Shown here: piece by piece, positions 7,509-16,014 of the stretch
How the letters are laid out: every line of letters starts with the position of its first letter
Position numbering within the stretch: the stretch's first letter is position 1
Translations under genes and position numbers: made by a program
Notes under the pieces: model-generated
Told to the model about the DNA's origin: nothing
Seen by the model: the letters and a program-made list of their open reading frames with translations, nothing else
Databases searched by the model: none
Assembly: GCA_020024185.1 (NCBI GenBank)
Contig: JAHHUD010000012.1
Span: 1 to 33,788, forward strand
Length of the DNA: 33,788 nucleotides
Origin: Oscillospiraceae bacterium
GTDB lineage: Bacteria > Bacillota > Clostridia > Oscillospirales > Ruminococcaceae
Reading direction: 5' to 3'

Positions 7509-7597
7509 TTAATTTACTTAAATATTTTATGATATTGTTTTTCTAATATAAATAATATTTATTATTTTGTAATTATATATTATGTATTCTCTATAGA

Positions 7598-8419
7598 TTA
7601 TTTATCAAGAAGTTTAGAAATTGTGTCCAAAACACTGTCAGTTAAAGATTTTTTATGTGTTTTAATTACTTCTTTAACTTCACATACAGGCTCTTCGCAA
7701 ACATTTTTACTTTCATTTAAAATTTCTTTTTCTCTTCTGATATTTTCCCCAAGAGTTTCAACTTTTATTTTATATTCAACAACACTATTTTCTATTGTTT
7801 TAGCAGAACTATCTATTGTCTGCAATACATTTTTAAGTTTAGCAAAAGATTCTTCTATTTCTTTTTCCACATGAGAAATTTCACTTTTAAGATTAACAAC
7901 ATCTCCGGCAAGATTTGCAACTTTCTTTTGCATATCGTTTTTTGTTTCTTCTGCTTGAATTTCTGCTTCTTTTATAATTTCTTCTGCCTTCACATTAGAC
8001 TCAATAAGACATTCACCTATTTTATCCTGACGTTTTTTCCAACTCTCATTTTCAGCAGAAAGCAATTCACATCTTGTTTTCAAGCTAAATGTATTTTTCT
8101 TATACTCAAGAATTTCATCATCTTTTTTCTTTAAAGATTGTTTATATAATTGGATTTTATCCTCAAGTTCGATAACATTTCTTTTTTGAGTTTCAACTTC
8201 AAAATTTAAGCTTCTTATTTTTGCATCTGCAACAGATAATTTTTGCTTATCTTCAGCATATTCATTAGAAAGTGCACTCATTTGTTCCTGCAATTCTAAT
8301 TCTCTTTTTGTGTATTCATTTTCTTGGTCTTTAATCTGCTTAACAAGTGTATCAATATAATTTAATACTTCTGTTCTATTAAATCCCATAATGCTCTGAT
8401 TAAAAACAATATTATCCAT
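7598..8419 (-). CDS. DivIVA-like coiled-coil protein
   Basis: The 273-residue protein begins with a short DivIVA-like N-terminal segment (FNQSIMGFNRTEVLNYIDTL) of the kind that binds membranes in DivIVA/GpsB proteins. A long charged coiled coil then runs through most of the chain, and the C-terminus has a Lys-rich helix. There is no transmembrane segment. By analogy it may mark poles or septa, but this is inference from the N-terminus and the position next to the division cluster. The open frame extends to a TTG at 8437; the ATG at 8419 is preferred because AGG lies about 7 nt upstream. Its ATG overlaps the stop of the phosphorylase gene (ATGGATAA), so translation is probably coupled. Confidence 0.72.
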   Translation of the reverse strand: MDNIVFNQSIMGFNRTEVLNYIDTLVKQIKDQENEYTKRELELQEQMSALSNEYAEDKQKLSVADAKIRSLNFEVETQKRNVIELEDKIQLYKQSLKKKDDEILEYKKNTFSLKTRCELLSAENESWKKRQDKIGECLIESNVKAEEIIKEAEIQAEETKNDMQKKVANLAGDVVNLKSEISHVEKEIEESFAKLKNVLQTIDSSAKTIENSVVEYKIKVETLGENIRREKEILNESKNVCEEPVCEVKEVIKTHKKSLTDSVLDTISKLLDK

Positions 8420-9185
8420 TAGTTTGCCTATCCTCAAAAATCAATAATTTTATAGCCTCAACTGCTGTTTTAATTGCATTTCCAGTATCATGTTGTTCAT
8501 CTTTATCCATGCCTGCTTTAACTCGTTCCTGATTCCAAACACAAAGCATAACGGCACCCGCTTTAGCACCAAGTGATGCACAAACTGTAAATAATGCAGC
8601 AGACTCCATTTCACTTGCAAGGCTTCCACCTTTTATCCATGCCTGCCATTTATTTTCAAGTTCATAGCTTACCGGCATACGATGTGGAGAGTGTTGTCCA
8701 TAAAAACTATCTTTACATTCCACAACTCCTGTATGAAATTTAAAACCTTGTTTTTTTGCTGCATCTCTCAATGCACAAGTTATATCCAAATTTGCTACTG
8801 CCGGAAATTCAATTGGGAGATATTCCTTACTTGTACCTTCCATTCTTATTGCACCAGTAACAACAATAAGGTCGCCAGCCGCAACTTCCATTTGCATACC
8901 ACCACATGTACCAACACGAATAAAGTTTGTAACTCCAAGTTGATATAGTTCTTCTATACAAATTGCAGCCGACGGTCCACCTATACCAGTTGAAACACAA
9001 AGTACATTTTCTCCATTAAGCTGTCCTATATATGATGTATATTCTCGATTTTGACCAATTTTTTCTGGGTTATCAAAAAGCTCTGCTATCTTAGAAACTC
9101 TTCCTGGGTCACCAGGCAAAATTGCATATTTTGCACCCTTTATATCTTCTTTGCTAAGATTAATATGATACATTTTATCGTCCAT
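8412..9185 (-). CDS. udp: Uridine phosphorylase (nucleoside phosphorylase family)
   Basis: This 257-residue cytosolic enzyme of the NP-I family would split uridine and phosphate into uracil and ribose 1-phosphate. The N-terminus HINLSKEDIKGAKYAILPGDP and the segments STGIGGPS, RVGTCGG, IEFPAVANLD and SEMESA align well with E. coli Udp from memory, better than with DeoD. A related nucleoside specificity cannot be excluded. An upstream in-frame GTG at 9200 exists, but GAGGTG lies about 7 nt before the ATG at 9185, so that start is used. The gene follows the ftsZ terminator with no room for a separate promoter and overlaps the DivIVA-like gene by 8 bp. Confidence 0.88.
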   Translation of the reverse strand: MDDKMYHINLSKEDIKGAKYAILPGDPGRVSKIAELFDNPEKIGQNREYTSYIGQLNGENVLCVSTGIGGPSAAICIEELYQLGVTNFIRVGTCGGMQMEVAAGDLIVVTGAIRMEGTSKEYLPIEFPAVANLDITCALRDAAKKQGFKFHTGVVECKDSFYGQHSPHRMPVSYELENKWQAWIKGGSLASEMESAALFTVCASLGAKAGAVMLCVWNQERVKAGMDKDEQHDTGNAIKTAVEAIKLLIFEDRQTNG

Positions 9186-9214
9186 AAATATACACCTCAC
9201 AACTCCTGTTTTTG

Positions 9215-9243
9215 AAAAAAGCCACCGTAATTTTACGATGGCT
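9215..9243 (-). terminator. Terminator after ftsZ
   Basis: Arms 9233-9243 and 9220-9230 form a stem of up to 11 bp with one G-U pair, followed on the minus strand by six T's. It lies between ftsZ and udp and ends about 20 bp before the udp Shine-Dalgarno sequence. Confidence 0.85.
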
Positions 9244-9258
9244 GTTTAGTTTTATTTT

Positions 9259-10407
9259 TTAGAAATTGTTACCGCTATTTCTTCTCAAAATTCTGATTAC
9301 ATCGTCAAGATATCCTGTGTCTTCTTCCAAAGATTTTGAAGAGTCAACAATGGTTTTTGCATCAATTGAATCAGCGTTATTGTTTTGATTTGTTGAATAC
9401 TGTGATGTTGTATTTGTTTCTGTTTTTCTTGCAGCAATTTCATCTTCTGGTTTATCATCAAATCCAGTTGCAACAACAGTAACTCTGAGTTCATCTACAA
9501 GATTTGGGTCAAAAGCAGCACCCCAAATGATATTTGCATCAGGATGAGCAGATGATGTGATAAGAGTTGCAGCTTCTTCAACTTCTTCAAGACCAATATC
9601 TTGTGAAGATGTGATACTGATAATTACCCCTCTTGCACCACCAATAGAAGTTTCAAGAAGTGGGCTTTGAATTGCAGCGTTAGCAGCTTGAGCAGCTTTA
9701 TCCGGCCCTGTTGCACTACCAACACCCATATGTGCGTAACCTGCATCTTTCATAATAGCTCTTACGTCAGCAAAGTCCAAGTTGATGAAAGATGGAACAT
9801 TAATAAGTTCAGAAACAGATTCAACACCTTGTTTCAATACATTATCTGCCATTTCAAAAGCATTAACTAAAGTTATTTTTTCTTCAGAAACATATTTAAG
9901 TCTATCGTTAGGGATAACTATAAGGCTGTCCACATTTTTAAGAAGATTTGTAATACCATGTTGTGCAGTTGCCATTTTGCGTTTACCTTCAAAAGAGAAA
10001 GGCTTTGTAACTATACCAACTGTAAGGATTCCCTGTTCTTTTGCAACTTCTGCAATAACAGGAGCAGAACCTGTACCTGTTCCACCACCCATACCAGCAG
10101 TTATAAATACCATCTGGCATCCCTTGAGTGCTGCCGCAATTTCATCACGGCTTTCTTCTGCTGCACGTTGACCGATTTCTGGGTCAGCACCTGCACCACG
10201 ACCTTTTGTAAGTTTTGCACCAAGCTGAACTTTTTGAGTTGCCTTAGAAACTGATAACACCTGTGCATCTGTATTCATAGCAATAAATTCTACGCCTTTA
10301 AGGCCACCAACAACCATTCGGTTAACAGCATTACCGCCACCACCGCCTGCACCTACAACTTTTATGTTGGTTGTAGCAACAACATCATCATCTAAGTAAA
10401 AACTCAT
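9259..10407 (-). CDS. ftsZ: Cell division protein FtsZ
   Basis: This 382-residue tubulin-like GTPase forms the division ring. The nucleotide-binding N-terminus has GAGGGGGNAVNRM (residues 19-31), the signature GMGGGTGTGSAP is at about 105-116, and the T7 loop region reads NLDFADVR near residue 210. A short Asn/Gln/Thr-rich linker leads to the C-terminal peptide (DDVIRILRRN), the usual binding site for partner proteins, with a few extra residues (SGNNF). The ATG at 10407 follows TGGAGGAA. Unlike in B. subtilis, no ftsA precedes it; ftsQ lies upstream, separated by 171 bp holding a good promoter, so ftsZ can be transcribed apart from the dcw operon. Confidence 0.99.
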   Translation of the reverse strand: MSFYLDDDVVATTNIKVVGAGGGGGNAVNRMVVGGLKGVEFIAMNTDAQVLSVSKATQKVQLGAKLTKGRGAGADPEIGQRAAEESRDEIAAALKGCQMVFITAGMGGGTGTGSAPVIAEVAKEQGILTVGIVTKPFSFEGKRKMATAQHGITNLLKNVDSLIVIPNDRLKYVSEEKITLVNAFEMADNVLKQGVESVSELINVPSFINLDFADVRAIMKDAGYAHMGVGSATGPDKAAQAANAAIQSPLLETSIGGARGVIISITSSQDIGLEEVEEAATLITSSAHPDANIIWGAAFDPNLVDELRVTVVATGFDDKPEDEIAARKTETNTTSQYSTNQNNNADSIDAKTIVDSSKSLEEDTGYLDDVIRILRRNSGNNF

Positions 10408-10521
10408 ATATATTCCTCCACAATAGGTTGATTACTCTTTTAGTTAATAATTTATTAATAATTTTAATTATTTGTTTATAATTTAACATAAATATATTAA
10501 TTATATAATTATATATATTAT

Positions 10522-10550
10522 ATTATACCAAATAACTTCATTTATTTCAA
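10522..10550 (-). promoter_or_regulatory. Sigma-A-type promoter of ftsZ
   Basis: On the minus strand TTGAAA (10550-10545), a 17-bp spacer and TATAAT (10527-10522) lie in the gap between ftsQ and ftsZ. This gives an mRNA leader of roughly 110 nt before the ftsZ ATG. Confidence 0.82.
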
Positions 10551-10578
10551 TATAATTTAGTATTAAAGTTACATATAT

Positions 10579-11346
10579 TTATTGTCTTTTATATACTATT
10601 TCACCAGCAGAAGTTGCATCTATAAGACCTTTTTCTGTTAGTGGTATTTTTTCTTCCAAAATTTTTTTACACATTTTTATTTTATACTCTATTTCGAGCA
10701 TAGTTCCAAATTCAATATCAAACCTATTATCATAAACAGCTCCGATAGTATTATCTGCTCTTACAATTATTTTTGATATACTTGTCATTTCGTATTTTTT
10801 AAATAAATTAACCAAATTAATCACTGTTTTCATAGCTTGTTCGTTAGACATATCAGCTTCAATCAAGACAGCGTCCGGCAATAGTAATACTGCATTTCTC
10901 AAATATTTAAAATTTTGAGAATATACTTGATATTCATTTTCTCCAAGAGCATAATATTTTTCTATACTATCTTCTATATTTACTTCTATACGGTTTGGAA
11001 GTCTTTTTTTAATATTTACATTTTCTATATATTTAAATTCTTTTTTTAGCTTTTCTTCAAGCTCTCTGCTATTCACTTTAAAAATATTTTCTTCATTTGG
11101 TATTGCAAGAAAATCCTTTATTTCTTGTTCTGTAAAAATGCTTGTCCCACTGACATTAACATCTTTTACTATAAACAGTATTTTCATTGAAGCATAAACA
11201 CCCAAGCTTACAAATATTGTAACAATCAAAAAACTTATAACTCTTTTTATAAACAATCTTTTTCTTAGAGTTTTTCTAGACACCTTTTTAGGCGGCCGTC
11301 TATCAGCCGCCGTGGTGATTTTTTTGTCTGTTTTTTTATTCTTCAC
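10579..11346 (-). CDS. ftsQ: Cell division protein FtsQ/DivIB
   Basis: The 255-residue protein is a bitopic divisome component. A Lys/Arg-rich cytoplasmic tail (residues 1-34) is followed by one membrane segment (VISFLIVTIFVSLGVYASM), and then an extracytoplasmic POTRA domain (VKDVNVSGTSIFTEQEIKDFL to RLPNRIEVNIEDS) and a beta domain. This is the FtsQ/DivIB layout; the complex with FtsL and DivIC regulates septal wall synthesis. The start is GTG at 11346, preceded by AGGAGA, and it overlaps the end of murA by 11 bp, so it is coupled. A perfect fit to the position (murG-murA-ftsQ-ftsZ) supports the call. Confidence 0.9.
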   Translation of the reverse strand: MKNKKTDKKITTAADRRPPKKVSRKTLRKRLFIKRVISFLIVTIFVSLGVYASMKILFIVKDVNVSGTSIFTEQEIKDFLAIPNEENIFKVNSRELEEKLKKEFKYIENVNIKKRLPNRIEVNIEDSIEKYYALGENEYQVYSQNFKYLRNAVLLLPDAVLIEADMSNEQAMKTVINLVNLFKKYEMTSISKIIVRADNTIGAVYDNRFDIEFGTMLEIEYKIKMCKKILEEKIPLTEKGLIDATSAGEIVYKRQ

Positions 11347-12601
11347 CTGATATTCTCCTTATATCTGCGCCCAATTTTACAAAAACATTTTCTATATTTT
11401 CATACCCTCTATCAATATAGTTGATTCCATATATATCAAACTTTCCGTTCTTAGCCAAAGCTGCAACAACCAATGCTGCACCTGCGCGTAAATCCTCGGC
11501 ATAAAGAACTTCATTGTGCGATGATTTTGCCAGCTTTTGAAAATATTCTCTGTTATTAACTTTACAATAAAGTCCCAGTTTTTTAAACTGTGAAAAATAA
11601 GAAAATCTGTTTTCAAAAACACTTTCATACAAACGTAATGAACCCTTATTATTTACCATTGCACTGCTTAAAAGTGGTCCCATGTCAGTTGAAAAAGAAG
11701 GATAATAACCAGTGTGTGTTTCTATATTTGCTTTTCTTTCATTGCATTTAAAAACAATAGCACTATTATTAAAATGTACTATTTTAAGACCTGTTTTTTT
11801 AAGCATATTTTCAAATAAATACATATATTCCATAGGATAATTTTTTATTAAAACATATCCTTTGCAAGCATTTACAGCACTTAAAATAGTTGATGCAAAA
11901 ATCCTATCAGCAATTGGCGTATAATCAACACCTTCAAGAGATGAAACGCCTTGGATGATAATTTCATTTTTACCAGCACCCATTATTTTAGCTCCGGCAG
12001 AATTTAAAAATCTCGCAAGGTCCACAATTTCCGGTTCTCTTGCACAATTTTTCAAAATAGTAATTCCGTCTGCAATACTTGCAGCCATAATCAAAGTCTG
12101 AGTTGCCCCAACACTTGGCAAACGCAATTTATACCTACATCCTTTAAATCCGTCAGGAAGCTGTGCTGAAATTTTATTACCATTTATCTCAATTATTGCT
12201 CCCATTTTTCTAAGCCCATCAATATGAATGTCAATTGGACGACTTCCAATCTTACATCCTCCTGGCATATACATATTTATTTTCTGTTTTCTATATAGCA
12301 AAGGTGCAAGATACAATATCGCAGACCGCATTTTGACACAGAGTTCTTCAGATATTTCATACACATCACTGTCTGCATAAAAAATAGAAAGTTTTCTATC
12401 TTCAAAAACAGCTGTACTTCCAATATCTCTTATTATGTCAGCACTTGCATATATATCAGATAACATAGGACAGTTATTTATTGATGTTTCCCCATTCAAC
12501 ATCAATGATGATGCAATTATTGGCAGCAAAGCATTTTTGGCCACAGGTACACTTACAACTCCATGTAGTTTTTTCCCACCGTTAATAATCAGTTTATCCA
12601 C
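11336..12601 (-). CDS. murA: UDP-N-acetylglucosamine 1-carboxyvinyltransferase
   Basis: This cytoplasmic enzyme transfers enolpyruvate from PEP to UDP-GlcNAc, the first committed step of peptidoglycan synthesis and the target of fosfomycin. The catalytic-loop cysteine is present (PGGCKIGSRPIDIHIDG, Cys116 from the chosen start), with the substrate-binding Lys/Asn in VAKNALLPI, TDMGP in place of the usual TDMQAQ, ENRFSYFSQ, and DLRAGAALVVAA near the C-terminus. The VAKN and TDMGP variants show a somewhat divergent MurA. The open frame runs up to 12664, and an ATG lies at 12607, but the Shine-Dalgarno-like GGGGTGAT abuts that ATG and best serves a GTG at 12601, giving the standard MDKLIINGGKKL start. 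Confidence 0.9.
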   Translation of the reverse strand: MDKLIINGGKKLHGVVSVPVAKNALLPIIASSLMLNGETSINNCPMLSDIYASADIIRDIGSTAVFEDRKLSIFYADSDVYEISEELCVKMRSAILYLAPLLYRKQKINMYMPGGCKIGSRPIDIHIDGLRKMGAIIEINGNKISAQLPDGFKGCRYKLRLPSVGATQTLIMAASIADGITILKNCAREPEIVDLARFLNSAGAKIMGAGKNEIIIQGVSSLEGVDYTPIADRIFASTILSAVNACKGYVLIKNYPMEYMYLFENMLKKTGLKIVHFNNSAIVFKCNERKANIETHTGYYPSFSTDMGPLLSSAMVNNKGSLRLYESVFENRFSYFSQFKKLGLYCKVNNREYFQKLAKSSHNEVLYAEDLRAGAALVVAALAKNGKFDIYGINYIDRGYENIENVFVKLGADIRRISGEE

Positions 12602-12660
12602 AAACATCACCCCACTTAGCTTATAATATGCTGTTTGGGTGTAATGTGTTAATATCTGGT

Positions 12661-13782
12661 TCAATTTTTCATATTACACATATCTGCAAGATTATTATAA
12701 ATAATTTCCACACAATCTGAGTTATAGGCTTTTTTTGCTTTTTTACCCATATCTTTTATAAGATTTGGGTTATTATACAATTTTTCAAAATTTTCTATAA
12801 TTGTCTTTTCGTTTAAATCTTTTTCTTCAATAAGAATCGCGGCGTCAATATCCGATAATACTTTACCGTTATAATATTGATGATTTTCTGCAACATTTGG
12901 CGATGGAATAAGAATTGACGCTTTGCCAATACAACTTATTTCTGCAATAGTTAACGCTCCACATCTGCATATTATAATATCAGCAGCCGCCATATATTTT
13001 GCAATATCGTAAAGATATTCATGCACAACTATTCTTTCGTCATTATCAATTTTATTTTCTTCAAGAAATTTTTTAAAATTGCCTTCATCATATCTTCCCA
13101 CAACATGATGATGTATTATATCTTGTCTATTTTTATTATGTAAAGCCAATTGTTGCATAGCTTTATTTATAGCTGCAGCTCCAAGACTTCCACCAAACGA
13201 TAAAACTACCAATTTTCCTTCTGCATTTATTTCTTTTTTTGCAGATGAAACATCAATATTTTTTATCTCTTCTCTTACGGGATTTCCACACACTATACAT
13301 TTTTCCGGAAAAGCCATATATTTTGCAGCTTTTTCTGTTGCAACAAAAACCTTATCAACTTTTTTAGATAATAATTTATTCGTAACTCCTGCAAAAGCAT
13401 TTTGTTCATGCAAAGCAGTTTTTATATTCTTTTTTGCAGCTCTTAAAACAATTGGTCCAGAAACATATCCCCCTGTTCCAATAACCAAATCGGGATTAAA
13501 CTCATTAAGAATTTTATCAGCAGCTTTATTTGCTGTAAGAAGATTTTTTAATGTAATAAAATTTCTTTTTATGTTTTCAAAAGAAAAACTTCTTTGAAAA
13601 CCTGTAACTTCCATATGGCTGAATTTATATCCAGCCTGTGTTACAAGTTTATATTCCATACCTTGTTTTCTTCCAACAAACATAATATCCGCATTAGGAT
13701 TTTCTTTTTTTATTTTTTCTGCAATCGCAAGTCCTGGATTAATATGTCCAGCTGTACCTCCTGCTGCAATAATAACTCTCAT
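12661..13782 (-). CDS. murG: UDP-GlcNAc:lipid I N-acetylglucosaminyltransferase
   Basis: MurG adds GlcNAc to lipid I to make lipid II on the inner face of the membrane. The 373-residue sequence has the G-loop GGTAGHINP (residues 8-16), a second glycine-rich segment (GTGGYVSGP), the acceptor-site region HEQNAFAGVTNKLL, the third G-loop FGGSLGAAAINKA, and the nucleotide-sugar site CRCGALTIAEI followed by NVAENHQYYN. Length and motif order are normal. The ATG at 13782 follows GGAGAG, which itself overlaps the end of ftsW; only 2 bp separate the genes. Confidence 0.97.
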   Translation of the reverse strand: MRVIIAAGGTAGHINPGLAIAEKIKKENPNADIMFVGRKQGMEYKLVTQAGYKFSHMEVTGFQRSFSFENIKRNFITLKNLLTANKAADKILNEFNPDLVIGTGGYVSGPIVLRAAKKNIKTALHEQNAFAGVTNKLLSKKVDKVFVATEKAAKYMAFPEKCIVCGNPVREEIKNIDVSSAKKEINAEGKLVVLSFGGSLGAAAINKAMQQLALHNKNRQDIIHHHVVGRYDEGNFKKFLEENKIDNDERIVVHEYLYDIAKYMAAADIIICRCGALTIAEISCIGKASILIPSPNVAENHQYYNGKVLSDIDAAILIEEKDLNEKTIIENFEKLYNNPNLIKDMGKKAKKAYNSDCVEIIYNNLADMCNMKN

Positions 13783-13784
13783 AT

Positions 13785-14960
13785 TTACTCTCCTTTGTTA
13801 AGGTTTGCATAACGTGAAATTGACAAAACAATTCCCATTTCACCCAAAAGCATCAATAAACTTGTGCCCCCTTCTGAAAAGAATGGCAAACTAATGCCTG
13901 TGTTTGGTATTGTATTTGTTGCAACAGCAATATTTAAAAATGCCTGCAAAGTAATTTGCCCTATAATTCCAAGCACAAGCAAAGAACCAAACTTATCTTT
14001 TGCTTTGGATGAAATATAAAGTCCTCTAAAAAGAAGTGCTAAAAATAACGCAATAACTATCATTCCACCAATAAAACCCAGTTCTTCGCATATAACTGAA
14101 AAAATAAAGTCGTTTTGAGGTTCAGGTAGTATAAGATGCTTTTGTCTGCTATTTCCAAGTCCAAGTCCAAACAGTCCACCACTTCCTATTGCAAGCAAAC
14201 TCTGATAACTCTGATATCCACTTCCTGCAAGGTCTAACTCTGGATGACGCCAAGCAACAATACGTGTTTCAGCGTAAGGGACAAGGTCTGGAAACATAAT
14301 AACTGCACCAACTACGCCAACAACCAAAACACCACCAGCAATAGCAAACCATTTTATATCAGTGCCACCAACAAACATCATAATAGCACCAATACAAAGA
14401 ATGATAACTGTTCCAGAAAGGTGAGGTTCAAGAACCATCAAAAATGCAATTGATGCAAGTATTACAGCAAACGGCACAACACCATATCTGATTGTTTTCA
14501 TTTTTTTACTACCTTGTTGTTGTATAAGTTTTGCAAATACAAGTATAACTGTAAATTTTGCAATTTCTGATGGCTGAAAAGAACCAACTGATGGTATAAT
14601 AATCCATCTTTTAACACCCTTAAACTCAGGCATAAATAAAACAATAATAAGCAAAAAATAACTCAGACCTAAAACCAATTTATCATATCTTAATAATATT
14701 CTGTAATCAATTTTTGAAGCTATCATCATAACAATAACTCCAACTATCGCAAACACTACTTGGTCTTTTATATAATGCATACTATCATTCATACGATATA
14801 TACCAACAACATAGCTTGCAGAATATAACATTATCAGTCCAAAAACAACCAATGTAATTGTTATTATAAACATAGGCATATCTATGCTTGTGCCTTTGTC
14901 TGCAAAGCGAAAAAACTTTCTTATATTAAATTGTGTTTTTTTGCTTTTTGCTTTTTTCAC
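13785..14960 (-). CDS. ftsW: SEDS peptidoglycan polymerase FtsW/SpoVE
   Basis: This SEDS-family membrane protein has about ten membrane segments and, with its partner class B PBP, polymerises lipid II at the septum or spore cortex. The signatures GVKRWIIIPSVGSFQPSEIAK, PEPQNDFIFSVICEELG and NTGISLPFFSEGGTSLL are typical. FtsW and SpoVE cannot be separated from sequence alone; the position in the dcw cluster is where both occur. The open frame starts at a TTG at 14978, but that overlaps the upstream part of the ribosome binding site; AAGGGGT lies 6 nt before a GTG at 14960, which is used here (391 residues). Usually murD lies between mraY and ftsW; it is absent. Confidence 0.94.
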   Translation of the reverse strand: MKKAKSKKTQFNIRKFFRFADKGTSIDMPMFIITITLVVFGLIMLYSASYVVGIYRMNDSMHYIKDQVVFAIVGVIVMMIASKIDYRILLRYDKLVLGLSYFLLIIVLFMPEFKGVKRWIIIPSVGSFQPSEIAKFTVILVFAKLIQQQGSKKMKTIRYGVVPFAVILASIAFLMVLEPHLSGTVIILCIGAIMMFVGGTDIKWFAIAGGVLVVGVVGAVIMFPDLVPYAETRIVAWRHPELDLAGSGYQSYQSLLAIGSGGLFGLGLGNSRQKHLILPEPQNDFIFSVICEELGFIGGMIVIALFLALLFRGLYISSKAKDKFGSLLVLGIIGQITLQAFLNIAVATNTIPNTGISLPFFSEGGTSLLMLLGEMGIVLSISRYANLNKGE

Positions 14961-14986
14961 TTGTTTACCCCTTAACAATTATATTT

Positions 14987-16000
14987 TTAAATCATATACA
15001 TATAAAGATATGATAAGAAACCAAATATTACAGCAACAAGAGAGAACACTGCAACAATTTTAATTTCACTCCAGCCACTCATTTCGTAGTGATGATGAAT
15101 TGGACTCATTTTAAATATTCTTTTTCCGTGTGTAAGTTTAAAATAAGTAACTTGAATAACAACACTCATTGCTTCACAAGTATATACAATACCGACTAAA
15201 ACAAGTATTTCCGGGCAGTTGATAGCCCATGCCATCGCAACAACACTTCCGCCTAAAAACATACTGCCGGTATCACCCATAAATACTTTTGCAGGGTAAA
15301 AATTCCAAACAAGAAAACCACCTAATGCACCAGCAAGGCTAGAAGCAAAAATGCTGTTTGCATAAAAGCCATATGATGCCGAAATCATAAGAAAAGTAAG
15401 TGCAACAACAAAAGTAACACTTGAGCACAATCCATCTATACCATCTGTAAGATTTACAGCATTAACCATAAAAGTTATCCCTATAAATACAATAGGATAA
15501 TACCAAAATCCTAGGTCAAAGCGTCCAGCAAATGGAATATCAACATAAGTATGCAAATGACCTATGGAATACTGAGCCAACAAAAATCCTATTGTAACTA
15601 TAAATTGCAAAACAAGTTTTTGCTTTTCAGTTAGACCAAGGTTGCGTTTTTTTACAACTTTTATGTAATCATCAACAAAACCTATAAGTCCAAAAGCAAA
15701 AGCTGTTGTCATACTTATAATTAAACTTATGCTTTGGTTATTTATAATTTCACCCATAAGAGTGTCTGCGTTTGCAACAAAAAAAGAATAACCACCAATT
15801 ACACCTAAAAGAGTGCCGATAAAAAACATTATCCCACCCATAGTTGGTGTACCTTGTTTTGTTTGGTGCCAAGTTGGTCCTATTTCATTTATTGTCTGTC
15901 CATATTTAAGTTTTCTAAGCCATGGAACAAAAACATAACCACTTATAGCCGTAATTAAAAATGCTGAAAACGTCGCTATTAAAAAAGATATTCTAATCAT
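14987..16000 (-). CDS. mraY: Phospho-N-acetylmuramoyl-pentapeptide transferase
   Basis: MraY attaches UDP-MurNAc-pentapeptide to undecaprenyl phosphate to form lipid I. The 337-residue protein has about ten membrane helices. The catalytic and Mg-binding motifs are visible: Asp110-Asp111 in FVDDYIKVVKKRN, NLTDGIDGL (183-191) and the SPIHHHYEMSG loop near residue 295. The N-terminal GPTWHQTKQGTPTMGG is also diagnostic. The ATG at 16000 follows AGGAG. It sits between murF and ftsW, with gaps of 14 and 26 bp. Confidence 0.98.
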   Translation of the reverse strand: MIRISFLIATFSAFLITAISGYVFVPWLRKLKYGQTINEIGPTWHQTKQGTPTMGGIMFFIGTLLGVIGGYSFFVANADTLMGEIINNQSISLIISMTTAFAFGLIGFVDDYIKVVKKRNLGLTEKQKLVLQFIVTIGFLLAQYSIGHLHTYVDIPFAGRFDLGFWYYPIVFIGITFMVNAVNLTDGIDGLCSSVTFVVALTFLMISASYGFYANSIFASSLAGALGGFLVWNFYPAKVFMGDTGSMFLGGSVVAMAWAINCPEILVLVGIVYTCEAMSVVIQVTYFKLTHGKRIFKMSPIHHHYEMSGWSEIKIVAVFSLVAVIFGFLSYLYMYMI

Positions 16001-16014
16001 ATAAACTCCTGAAA

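Noticed and set aside
8420..8437. TTG at 8437 as start of the DivIVA-like protein
   Set aside because: The ATG at 8419 has a suitable ribosome binding site and gives the DivIVA-type N-terminus close to the start.
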